Shown one piece after another: positions 22,087 through 32,167 of a stretch of DNA of 64,000 bases. Within the stretch, counting starts at the first letter, position 1; every line of letters begins with the position of its first letter. The position numbers were made by a program, and so were the translations under genes. Origin of the DNA: Naematelia aurantialba (Eukaryota > Basidiomycota > Tremellomycetes > Tremellales > Naemateliaceae); NCBI GenBank assembly GCA_021527695.1, contig JAKFAO010000003.1, forward strand, positions 1,426,001-1,490,000, read 5' to 3'. The notes under the pieces are model-generated. The model was not told the origin of the DNA, did not search any database, and worked only from the letters and a program-made list of their open reading frames with translations.

Positions 22087-22341
22087 AGTGGCCATTGACC
22101 GGGGGTGAGTGGCGAGGGTGGCGGGTTGGCGAGCGGCGTGACGTGTGGAGAATCACTGCGGGTCTCGACCGTGCTGTTTCGCGGAAATTGAGCGCCGTTG
22201 GTTGTGACAGAAGAACACCCACAGCATCAACAGCCAAACAGCCAAAGATCAGACGATTCAAAGCTCATGGCTGCGGTGGCAAGAGATGGCACTGGAAGGA
22301 GCGAGGCTAGGCTCCAGTAGCAGGCAGGACGAGCACAGTGT

Positions 22342-22401
22342 CGTGGAGTATTGGACATTGACGTGGAGTATTGGACATTGGCGTGGAGTATTGGACATTG
22401 A
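22342..22401. repeat. 20 bp tandem repeat, three copies
   Basis: Three near-identical copies of cgtggagtattggacattga lie about 255 bp past the acyltransferase stop. The rest of the 22087-22957 gap continues with degenerate caatgg/gacattggaaacgg words (22676-22800) and has no recognisable gene. Confidence 0.85.
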
Positions 22402-23021
22402 CTTGTTTAGACACTGGACAACGGGGACGTATGGACAATGGTGGAAGTACGGACAATCGGGACGTATGGACGCTCGCATGGATTCAGCGGGCAGTGACAT
22501 TGTGGCTACGTGTGTAGTCTGTCTCGAGGTGTGTCGTCATAGGGTAGTGATATGTCAGATGGGACACTGTAAGGTAGTCGTAGTCGATGTACAATGGACA
22601 ATTGACAGGACACCAGGCATAGTGGACACCAGTCCATGGTCAGCGGACGTTGGAAACCGGCAGTTGTCAACAGACAATTGACATTGGAAACGGGTAATTG
22701 ACATTGGAAACGGTCAATCGGCACTAGGCAATGGCCAGTGGGCAACAGGCAATGGTCAGTGGCAATGGACAATGGTTAGTGGGCATGGACAATGAACAGG
22801 AAGATGTATACGATGATGGCTCTTGGGGATAGACGGCTGGATCGATCCTGTCGCGAACTTTCGCACACACCAGACTGCACATCTGATCAATGTCAATGAC
22901 AAAGATCACGGACGTCGCCTCCCCGCGCTCCGTGTACGCTTTCGCTGCGCCATCAGCTGCTACGCTGCATCATGCAGAGCCACCCCCTCGCCCACCTGCT
23001 CTGCATGACGCTCCATGCCCG

Positions 23022-23106
23022 CCGCCTACTCTGCACGATGCGACTGTTGTGCATGATGCGCCTACTATGCACGAAGCGCCTACTCTGCACGATGCGCCTA
23101 CTCTGC
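23022..23106. repeat. 18 bp tandem repeat running across the TRP4 stop codon
   Basis: Four full copies and one partial copy of gcgcctactctgcacgat. The fifth, partial copy contains the TRP4 stop codon (minus strand, 23098-23100). More diverged copies extend leftward to about 22960. On the minus strand the array lies in the 3' untranslated region. Confidence 0.85.
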
Positions 23107-24900
23107 CTCGCCCGCGGCCGCCGCGTGCACCCCGCTGTCTCTGCGCTTGGCCTTGAGCCACGCATTGACAAACCCGTTCTTCGCCGCCACGCCACCGTCG
23201 TCCTCCACCGTCCGTATCGCCACATCCTCGCCCATGGCCTTCTGGCTCGTATCCCTGAACCCCTCGAACGCGGCCCTCGCCCCGCCCGACGCGATGCTGT
23301 CCCGCGCGAGCGCCACGCCGTCTTTCCAGTCCCGTGCGCGGCCGGCGACACGCAGCAGCGCAGCGGCGTTCAGGAGGACGTAGTCTGTGATCGCGAGGAG
23401 CGAGGGCGAGTCAGGCCCCGCCGGAGACGACAGGTACGCCGGGGGCTGGAGCGAGTTGGCCAGGATGGCGGTGAATGTCAGAGCGTTGAGCGCGGGCGTC
23501 GCGCCGCGTACCGAGGACAGCGGGTGCGTCGGCAGCCCAAAGTCGCGAGTGGGGTGGATCGTGCCGCGGGTGATCTTGCCGTCTTCCAGCCACCACGTCT
23601 ACGGTGCGTCCGCGTCAGCGCAGCACGAGACATAGAGTACAAGCACAGGCACAGGCACAAGCACAAAACACGACATGGCAACCAAGCCAGTGCCTCGCGA
23701 GCTTTCGTCGCCCTGGAGATGCCAGACTCACGTGGGTATCGCCGGCGGGACTGATCTCGTCCAGCCCCTCTGCGCCACAGACTACCAAGGCCCTCTCGAC
23801 GCCCAACAACCGCAGGACCTCGGCGAACGTGCTCCCCAGCTGCTCGTTCGCGACGCCCAACAGCATGCGCTGCGGCTTGGCCGGGTTGATCAGCGGCCCG
23901 AGCACGTTGAACACGGTGCGGAAGTTGAGTGACCGCCGGATCGGAGCGATGTGCGCTAGCGCGGGGTGGTAGTGCGGTGCAAAAAGGAAGAGGAAGGGCG
24001 AGGCCGGCAGGAACGTCGGAAGCGTCGAGAGGGGGAACGATAGTCTGCAGTCGAGCGAGAGAAGGAGGTCGGCAGAGCCCGAGGTCGATGTCGCCGCCTT
24101 GGAGCCGTGCTATCCTTATCAGCTGCGTTCTGCCCGCTGCCCCGTACGCGTCTCCTCAGGACAAAGAGAGAGAGACGCGCCTCATCGTATGGCAAATACA
24201 CGAGAATGCCGTCGGAGAATGCAAGGTCTTGCCCCAACTCACCTTGGCGACCCGGACGCCGGTGCCAGCAACGACGACGGCAGCAGTAGTAGAGACATTA
24301 TACGTGTCCCAGCCGTCACCGCCCGTCCCGACAATATCCACGTATCCCGTGTACCCCTCGCCCTCTTTATCCGACTCTCGATAATCCCAGTGACCATGTT
24401 CTGGCGCATCGTCGGTCGGGCTGGATCCCAGGTCGGTCACTGCTATTGCGTGTTGGCGCAGCACCCCAGCGCACGCAGCTACCATCTCCGGCTCCGACTC
24501 GAGCCCCGACAGTGCCAGAGCAGTCAGGAATGCGCCTGCCTATTCCGGCGTTCGTCAGCTCAGCTGCATGCGTTGTTGTACCAAAAACAACAGTGGACAG
24601 GACCCAGCTGGAGCCAGACAGTAACAGCTCGTCGCTGATCGCTGGCCGACGGGGCTCTGCATTCAGGACTTTGAGACTCGCAGGTGACCAATGGCCCCTC
24701 ACCTGCGCATCGCTCGCTCCCTGCACACATAAATGTCGGAAACACTGCGCACAGTCGTCTGGCGTAAATTCGCGAGGCGTCTGCACGAGCTTCTTGAGCA
24801 AGACCTTGAACGTCTCCGGAGTCAGTAACGAGTCGTCCTTGCCCGCCTTTTGCCCAGATCCCTGCGGGTTCGCAAAGTCGATCGCCCCTTGACCCGACAT
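23098..24900 (-). CDS. TRP4: Anthranilate phosphoribosyltransferase
   Basis: Second step of tryptophan synthesis: transfer of phosphoribose from PRPP to anthranilate. The ATG (24898-24900) starts [16 protein letters not shown]. The N-terminal helical domain includes [15 protein letters not shown]. The PRPP-binding motif is [19 protein letters not shown], then GVRVAK followed after an intron by [16 protein letters not shown]. Further on are [27 protein letters not shown] and ISPAGDTH. The last exon ends AAAGEAE-stop. At least four introns. The length, about 430 residues, is somewhat longer than yeast Trp4. It is divergent from the PNKP gene. An array of 18 bp repeats crosses its stop codon. 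Confidence 0.92.
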
Positions 24901-25077
24901 CTTCAAGTGTCTAGTAGTGGATGTCCAAACGGAGATGCGAGTCGTAGGAGCGAGTCGAGCACGGAAGAGTCACGTGATCTGAGCAGATGTCGGCGGGTAG
25001 GAGTAGGATAGTCGATGGCAATAGCGAGACCGCAAGCTCAGCACTTGGCACGATGAGTGGTACGTTTGCAAGACACG
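24901..25077. promoter_or_regulatory. Divergent promoter TRP4/PNKP with a CACGTG box
   Basis: This 177 bp region between opposing ATGs contains TCACGTGATC (CACGTG at 24971-24976). The core is the Cbf1-type palindrome. A very similar CACGTGATC occurs in the RIX7/RAD51 promoter. Function is inferred. Confidence 0.4.
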
Positions 25078-26873
25078 ATGGCGCTGACGGCAGGCGCCAA
25101 ACGGCAGCTCGAGACGAGCCCCGCCGGCCCTTCCAAGAAACGTAAGCCAACCCCCCCAACAACGCGAGCACTGACTCTCCAGCGCACCCGTTCTTCTCGG
25201 GTTCTCCCAAACCGCTCGGGACATTCCTGCCCTCGCATCCCACTCTCGTCCACTTTCTCCACCTCGACCCTTTTGGTAGTACCTCTTCACCTGCGTATCC
25301 CACCTCCACCCCCACTCCCACTCAAGCTCCGACTCCCATCCCGACTCCGACTGGGTCGACGTCGCGTTCCAAGGTCCCGATAGTATTCTACGACCTCGAT
25401 GGGACGTTGATCAAGACCAAGTCGAAAGCGCGGTTCCCCAAGAACCGCGAGGACTGGGTCTGGTGGCATGAGTCTGTGCCTAAACGGCTCAAAGCGGAAC
25501 ACGATGAGGGGAAGCACCTGGTGGTGATCTCGAATCAAGGGTCACCGCACGACAAGACCCGTGGCGAATGGCGAGCAAAGGTATCTCTCATTGCTGCCAA
25601 GGTGAGGCTCTATACCCTCTCGCTCGACAGTCGCGGTCTCCAGTCGCTACTCGTTGATCGCCAGTCTCCCATTGACCCGCCTCGCTCGAGTCGAGAATGT
25701 AGTGTATGCTAAGACTGGCAGATGCCCGCAGACGTCCCGCTTCGAGTCCTCGCGGCGCTCTCCAAGGACGTATATCGAAAGCCGAATATAGGCATGTTCG
25801 AGACCGTCGAGGCGGTATACCGTGCTCAGGGACTTGAGATCGACTTGGAGAACAGCGTCTTTATCGGCGATGCGGCTGGGCGGCTCGCGAGCAAGGCGCA
25901 GATGCAGGATCATGGTGATACAGACTACAAGTTTGCACTCAATATCGGAGTCCCCTTTCGTACCCCCGAGGTAGGCCACCTCGTCTCCCCATGCGCCCTG
26001 CGACCTCCATGCTAACACGGCACAGGAACACTTTCTCGGTCACCCACGTCCCCCGTTCCCCATCCCACCTACTGGATTCCGCCCGTCTAAGCTGGGCAGC
26101 CTCGCATCTCGTGAGCTCGAGGCGACGAACGACGCTCACGCACAGGACAGTACCATACATTGTCCCTTCGCACACTCCGATCACTCGTAGTACATTAGAA
26201 ATCGTGCTCTTCGTCGGGCCGCCGTAAGTTGCTCTCAGCATCGTTTCTTCTTCCTCACCTGGGACTGGACGCCATGTTGACTCGACGGACAGGGCATCGG
26301 GAAAGACGTCCTTCTACTGGAAACACTTTGCGCCGCGGTACGAGCATGTCAATCAGGATATCCTGCGATCGCGCGACAGGTGCCTCCGCGTCGCCGAGGA
26401 CACCATCTTGGCTGGCAAGCCTGTTATCGTCGGTGCGCTCGTGTATATGACTTGCCGCATCCCATGCTGACAGCTTGGGCAAGATAACACAAATCGCAAT
26501 CGCGAGACCCGTGCGCACTGGACCGCTCTCGCCGCTAAGCTCCATGTGCCCATCAGGTCGGTGTTCTCTTCCCCCCTCGGTGCCTTCCCGCGGTGCCCTG
26601 ATACAGTTCGAGCTGAGTCTTCTCAGAGTGTTCCATTTCCTGTGTCCGCTCGAGCTGGCCAAGCACAACAACATGTACCGCGCGTGCTATGCTCCGCCGG
26701 ACGAGCCGCCGCGGTCTCTCTTGCCCTTGAGCGCCTTTACATCGTATGCGGCCATGCTGGAGCCGCCAAAGAAGGACGAGGGCTTTGATGAGGTGCGGTG
26801 TGTCAACTTTGTGTTTGAGGGGAACGAGGAGCAGCGGAAAAAGTGGGACATGTACATGCTGGAGTACAGATAG
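25078..26873 (+). CDS. Bifunctional polynucleotide kinase 3'-phosphatase
   Basis: DNA end-cleaning enzyme of strand-break repair (PNKP, fission yeast Pnk1). Exon 1 is a basic head, [20 protein letters not shown]. Exon 2 holds [19 protein letters not shown] and the HAD phosphatase motif [14 protein letters not shown], with [10 protein letters not shown] and later VFIGDAAGR. The kinase half has the P-loop [16 protein letters not shown], then [13 protein letters not shown] and [13 protein letters not shown]. The last exon ends [15 protein letters not shown] at 26873. Joining the halves needs a ~40 nt intron near 26114-26153 (GTGAGC to GACAG); without it the frame stops. Both active sites look complete, unlike S. 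cerevisiae Tpp1, which has lost the kinase. Confidence 0.9.
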
Positions 26874-27032
26874 ACATACAATAATGCATGCCACCAGACA
26901 CCTATGCTAGGGCGGAAGCAAAATTGCCACGTGCGTTCGACCGAGAGGATCGAAAAAGTAGCGGGGCGAGCTTTTGTCGAGCTGATTTCGCGTCTTCGTC
27001 TTTGGCCATTCCCTCTGCTCGATTTGTACAAG

Positions 27033-28210
27033 ATGTCTCGCCCATTACAGACGCTGACGGCTCTGCGAGCCTCTCTACGTGAGTGCATGTGCAGGTGGAA
27101 GGGCACGGCGTGTTTCACTGACACGTGCAGCGCGACTGGCTCCGCAGCCGATCGCCTCGTCGTCGCGGGCGTTTCACAGCTCGGGGCGAGCGGCGGCTCC
27201 TGGCGGCTCGAGCAACGCCTCTCGGAAGCGGCGCAGCGCCAACATCGAGCTGCAAGAGAAGATCAGGGGCCCGTCTCTGGGGCTGGCGGACCCGATCCTG
27301 GGCTTCGTGAACCCGGCGGTGAAGGCGACGGACAGGCGCGTGCCGGTGCCGGACGGGCCGACGGCGTGGGACGGCTGCCGCCTCGCTCGCACCATCATCC
27401 ACCCGGTGACGATCCAGAACCTCCCGCCGCCCAACTACGCCGCGGGCGAGACGCCCCAGTTCCTCCGGCCCGACCTGACACCCCACGACCGCGCGCTGCT
27501 GTTTGGCGCGACGCCAAACGTCACCGCCGCGCTCAAGGCCACCCCAGAGACCATGGAGCACGTCGTCAAGCAGCAGGAAAAGCAGAGCGAGATGCTGATG
27601 CGCATCATGGACCTGCGAAACGCCAGCAGGTCCCACATCTCCAGCTTCAACAAGAAGCGCGTCATCGCAGAGTTTGGCGGAACAGACGGCAAGAACACGG
27701 GCGACTCGGCCGTCATCGGTACGTCTGCGGTACTGCTGGCTCGTTCCCCGTCCATCATCTCTTATCCTCCTCGCATTTATCTCCTTCCTACTGTCCTTCT
27801 CGCATTTATTTCCTTTCTACTATCCTCCTCGCATTTCTATCTCATTTCGACTCTCCACTTGCATTTCGTATCTCCTACTACCCACTTCGCATCTCGCACC
27901 TCGTACCTCGCATCTCATATTTCAATCTCGCATCCCTCTTACACCTCCATCTCACACTGGACCTCAGACACCACTGACATGCCCAGCCGCGCTGTTGACG
28001 CTCAAGATCCGCTCCCTCAACGAACACGTCATCGCCAACCGCAAAGACAACTTCAACGCCCGCGCCTTGCGTCTGCTCACGTCGAAACGCGCAAAAGTCC
28101 TCAAGTACCTCCGTCGACGAGAGCCCAAGCGGTATTACCAGACGCTCGAGGACCTCGGACTCGACCCCAGAGCCGTCGAGGGCGAGTTGATCATTCGCAC
28201 GAAATACTAG
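27033..28210 (+). CDS. MRPS28: Mitochondrial small-subunit ribosomal protein uS15m
   Basis: Component of the mitochondrial 30S-type subunit. The start MSRPLQTLTALRASL plus the next exon (ASSSRAFHSSGRAAA) forms an arginine/serine-rich presequence of mitochondrial type. A fungal extension follows: GPSLGLADPILGFVNPAVKA. The S15 domain is split: one exon carries HISSFNKKRVIAEFGG and the last exon LLTLKIRSLNEHVIANRKDN and LKYLRRREPKRYYQTLEDLG, ending RTKY-stop. The intron in between (about 265 nt) is pyrimidine rich, with repeated ctcgcattt words. CACGTG lies at 26928-26933, about 100 bp upstream. A 7 bp triplication (28264-28284, ctgtcca) follows the stop. Confidence 0.88.
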
Positions 28211-28458
28211 GTCAGCCTCAGCCATGGTCCTGCCTCCTGGCTGTCTCCTTCTCCCCTCGTGTCCTGTCCACTGTCCACTGTCCACAGTCCCCTGCTCAAA
28301 CTGTCCACATTGCCCACATCGCCGTCTCCTCCATCTCATCGTGATGCTTAACATGATTTAATGAGCCTGACCGCTTCACGCGGCTAGATGTCAACCTTAC
28401 AACCCTGACACCTCGTTTCTGTCATCTCTTGTCTGTAATCTACAACAACAACAACTGA

Positions 28459-31400
28459 CTACTGGACCACAGGCTCAGACTCGCGCTGCAGAATCACCAA
28501 CACCCCGCCCTCCTCGACCGTCTTGCCCTGTTCTGCGCGTACCTCTCCAATCCTGCCGTCCCGCCCTGCACGGATATTGATCTCCATCTTCATACTCTCC
28601 AGCACACAGACCACTTGGCCGCTCGTGACTTCGTCACCTGGCTTGACGCGGACCTCGATGACTGTCGCTGGCATCGGGCTGACCAAGCTGTCCACGGATT
28701 GTCCACCTGTCCCTCCTGCGGCGTCTTCGAGGGCAGGGTCGGGCCGAGTAAGAATATGGTGCTTGGATGCATGAAATACGTGAACCCGGTTGCCAATGGG
28801 TATGACGGTGCTTTGCATGCGCGATTCCGCAAAGTCTGTTGTCACCTCCGTCGGGCAAGGCACCGAGACCGTCGCAGGAGAGTTAAAGTCGCCACTCGAG
28901 ACCTGATATCCGCCATGGCTGTCTTGCGCTCGGACGCTAACGGTCCTGTCGTCGAAGATCCATTTCTGCTCGCTGACATCGCCGAATCGCCGATGTGCGA
29001 GCTGGCCCCAGACGCCTCCCACGCGCGCTGCCAGCCCGAGCTCGCTCTGCCGCGTGAGGTACAATGCTGCCTGTGCGAGCACGGTTTCAGGAGCCGCCTC
29101 CTTTGCAAACAACGAGTCGTGATGCGTCTGTCGAAGTTAGCGACAGTGCCCAAATGAACACGGGAAGGCGCTGGCAAATCCCGAGGGCGCACTCACAGGA
29201 ATGAAGCTCGTTTCTACTTGGCCCAGTGCAAACTCTGGATGTCCCGCAACCGCCTTGAGGAACTCGATGTTCGTAGAGGGTCCGACGACTTGGTATTCCG
29301 CCAAGGCGTTGCGCAACATTGCCAGCGCCTGCGGCCGGTCTTTCCCGTGCACGATGAGCTTTGCGATCTGAGAGTGTCAGCGTGGGTCGTGATTGAAGCA
29401 TCAGGGGAACTTGGCGCACCATGGGGTCATAGAACGAGCTGACTTCGTCGCCTTCTGCAAATCCAGTCTCCAAGCGGTGTGGTGCTGACACAGGCGGCCG
29501 GATATGCAACAATCTTCCAGCGTCGGGTAAGAAATTGCTAGACTATATCAACCGCAGTTCCAACTACCAATCGGTGCGTACGCTTCTGGCCGCTCGGCGT
29601 ATATTCTCGCTTCAAACGCATGTCCTACACATGGGACCTGGTGTTGGGCGAGTGGCAAGGGATTGCCTGCCGCGACGAGCAATTGCCACTCGACCAGGTC
29701 GATCCCTGTCACCATCTCTGTCACGGGATGCCTATTGAGCACAAACACAAGGATCAGCGAGGCGCCAATGTCGATGAGTGGGCATGGAGCTGACTCGACC
29801 TGGAGACGGGTGTTCATTTCCATGAAAAAGTACTCGTCGGTAGTGGCGTCCATGATGAACTCGACCGTTCCCGCGCCGACACTAGGGTCGGCGTAAACAC
29901 AGAAAACAAGAGGGCACGATGACTGACTAGTCGACGGCTCGGGCTGCGGCCACTGCTTTCTCAGCAAAGTCTCGCTTGAGTTCGGGGCTGAGCCCAGGGG
30001 CAGGGGCCTCCTCGATGATCTCTATCCGGCAGTCAGTCCCTCGACGTGCCAAGCTTCGTCCCTGCCAGACAGAATCGTCACAGCCACCCACTCTGGTGTC
30101 TCCTCTGCACCGAGCAGTCCCTCTCCCACAGGCCCACACAGCCCCCCTGTCCATCCGCAAACACCTGGACCTCGACGTGCCTAGGATGCTCCAGCCATCT
30201 CTCAAGCAGCACCTCATCGTTCCCAAAACTCTTCCTCGCCTCGCGTTGGGCAGCTTCAAGCTCTTCGGCAAACTCGGCAGAAGACCGCACGATGCGCATC
30301 CCTTTACCGCCACCGCCGTGCGTCGGTTTGATCAGTAGTGGGTAGCCAATCTTGTCGGCTTGATCCTGGAGGTACGGCCGGGATTGGTCTGCGCCATGAT
30401 AGCCTCTTGGGACGGCATCAGCATTCACTCAACCCTGAGATACTGCTCTTTGCGGGAGCTTCTACGGGGGACCTACGGAACACAGGGCACACCCGCCGCT
30501 ACATGCAAGATGTCAGCTCAGCAACCTTGAAATTCAGACAGGCTGAAAAGTAGGGCAGTTCGGATGCCGGTGGACGGGCAAAGGGACATATGTGGAAGCG
30601 AAGACACGACGGACCAAGCATGATCTCTTTGCTCTCGCGCTTACTGCCCATGCTCCGGATCGCGCCGGCTGGCGGTCCCACAAACTTGAGGCCAGCAGCG
30701 ACGACCTGCTCTGCGAACGCTGGCGATTCGGACAAGAAGCCGTATCCGGGATGAATAGCTTGTGCTCCCGATTGAGCGGCGACAGCCAAGATCTTGTCGC
30801 TCCGGAGCTGAGCCTCGGTCAGCTGTCCTCTGCGTCATGCGTTCTAGAGGCTCCTAGAGGCTCGTCTCTGCCGGTCCCTCTTGTCTCTCGCTCTTTGTAC
30901 TCTCTGTCGTGACGACCTACGTAGGACTCGGAAGAGGCGGCTGGGCCAATACAGTACGCCTCGTCTGCCTGCGGAGCACATCAGCCGTGACGGCGTGCAT
31001 GAGTACCGGATGGTAGACGGGGAGGGCGAGAATAACGCACCATCGCGACGTGCATGCAGTCTTTGTCCACTTGACTGTACACTGCAACGGTACGGATCCC
31101 CAGCCGTCGGGCCGTCCTGATTATCCGACACGCAATCTCACCTCTAGCGCAAGAGTCAGCACCAGCAGACGTCTGCATCAACGACAGGGACACATTCAAG
31201 GGAACCAGCAGGGCGCTCGCAGTATCAGCACTACTCTCCAGTGAAACTCGTCAAGTAGTGAACTAGACCAGTAGTTAAGAAATCAAGTAGTAGAGTAGTT
31301 GAAAGTTCAGTGGTAGTAGCCCAGCCGTCAAGTCGTCACGTAGCCGAGTAGTCACGTAGACAGGTAATGGAACTGACCGATTCGCAATGAGGATCTTGTC

Positions 31401-31793
31401 GAAATGCGGCTTGGCCTGCACATATCCCCCGTCCACACCGGCACCGTATGGGACATGCGAACTGCCGGTCGGGACGGCTTGCTGGGCCGAGATAGCTTGC
31501 TGGGCCGGGATGGCTTGGTAGGTCTGGGTCGCTTGGTGCTTTGAGAGAGACGACAATTGACGGATGACGCGTCTGGTACTCGGCCCGACGTGCCCTATTG
31601 CCGTTGCCGTTGACGTTGACGGTGACGGTGACGTTGACGGTGACATTGTTGTTGACGAGGGTGACAGTGACGAGGGAGACGGTGGCGCGGGTGATGATGG
31701 CGGTACGAGGATCGTGATCCCTGCCTGAACGGCGCGTTGCCATCGTCGTGGCTGTACGCGCCGCTGCGACGCCGCTCTCAACGTCGACCTCAT
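28459..31793 (-). CDS. MCCC1: Biotin carboxylase subunit, methylcrotonoyl-CoA carboxylase alpha type
   Basis: Mitochondrial biotin-dependent acyl-CoA carboxylase subunit of leucine breakdown. The ATG at 31791-31793 gives [20 protein letters not shown], a clear presequence, then a Ser/Thr/Pro and Gln/Ala low-complexity stretch encoded by short repeats. Biotin carboxylase parts follow: [100 protein letters not shown] and FEARIYAE. The C-terminal biotinyl domain has VLESMKMEI; lysine in MKM is the attachment site. Many introns. The beta subunit is not in the window. Propionyl- or another acyl-CoA carboxylase is the main alternative. An upstream in-frame GTG exists but ATG is preferred. Confidence 0.85.
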
Positions 31794-32107
31794 CGTGAGC
31801 TGCGCTGTGGCTGCGACACCTGCAAACGACACAGACTGACAAAACCAAAAGCAGACTGCCAGCCATCGTCCTCAGGTGATCACGCGGTTATAGTCGGTTG
31901 CCGGTAACAACACCGGCTCGGACCTTGTCACTCTCTGTACATTTCTTCACTCTCCAGTACATGCCTTGCAATGCCATGCAATGCCACGCCGGCCACGCCA
32001 ATGCAAAATGTACATGCTCTATGCAAATACGAATGATCGTCCGCACCCCAAGTAGAAACCCCCAGACAGCCAACGCAGAGGCAGACGCGGCGGACACAGC
32101 GAGCCCT

Positions 32108-32167
32108 ATGACATCCCATGACATCCCATGACATCCCATGACATCCCATGACATCCCACGACATCCC
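32108..32167. repeat. 10 bp tandem repeat (six copies) touching the GT32 stop codon
   Basis: Five exact copies of atgacatccc and one variant (acgacatccc). The last base of the array is the first base of the GT32 stop triplet (32167-32169, minus strand), so the whole array is immediately 3' of that gene. The rest of the 31794-32107 gap shows no gene. Confidence 0.92.

Noticed and set aside
31794..31832. Start of MCCC1 at 31832
   Set aside because: The codon there is GTG; the first in-frame ATG (31793) gives a good mitochondrial presequence.
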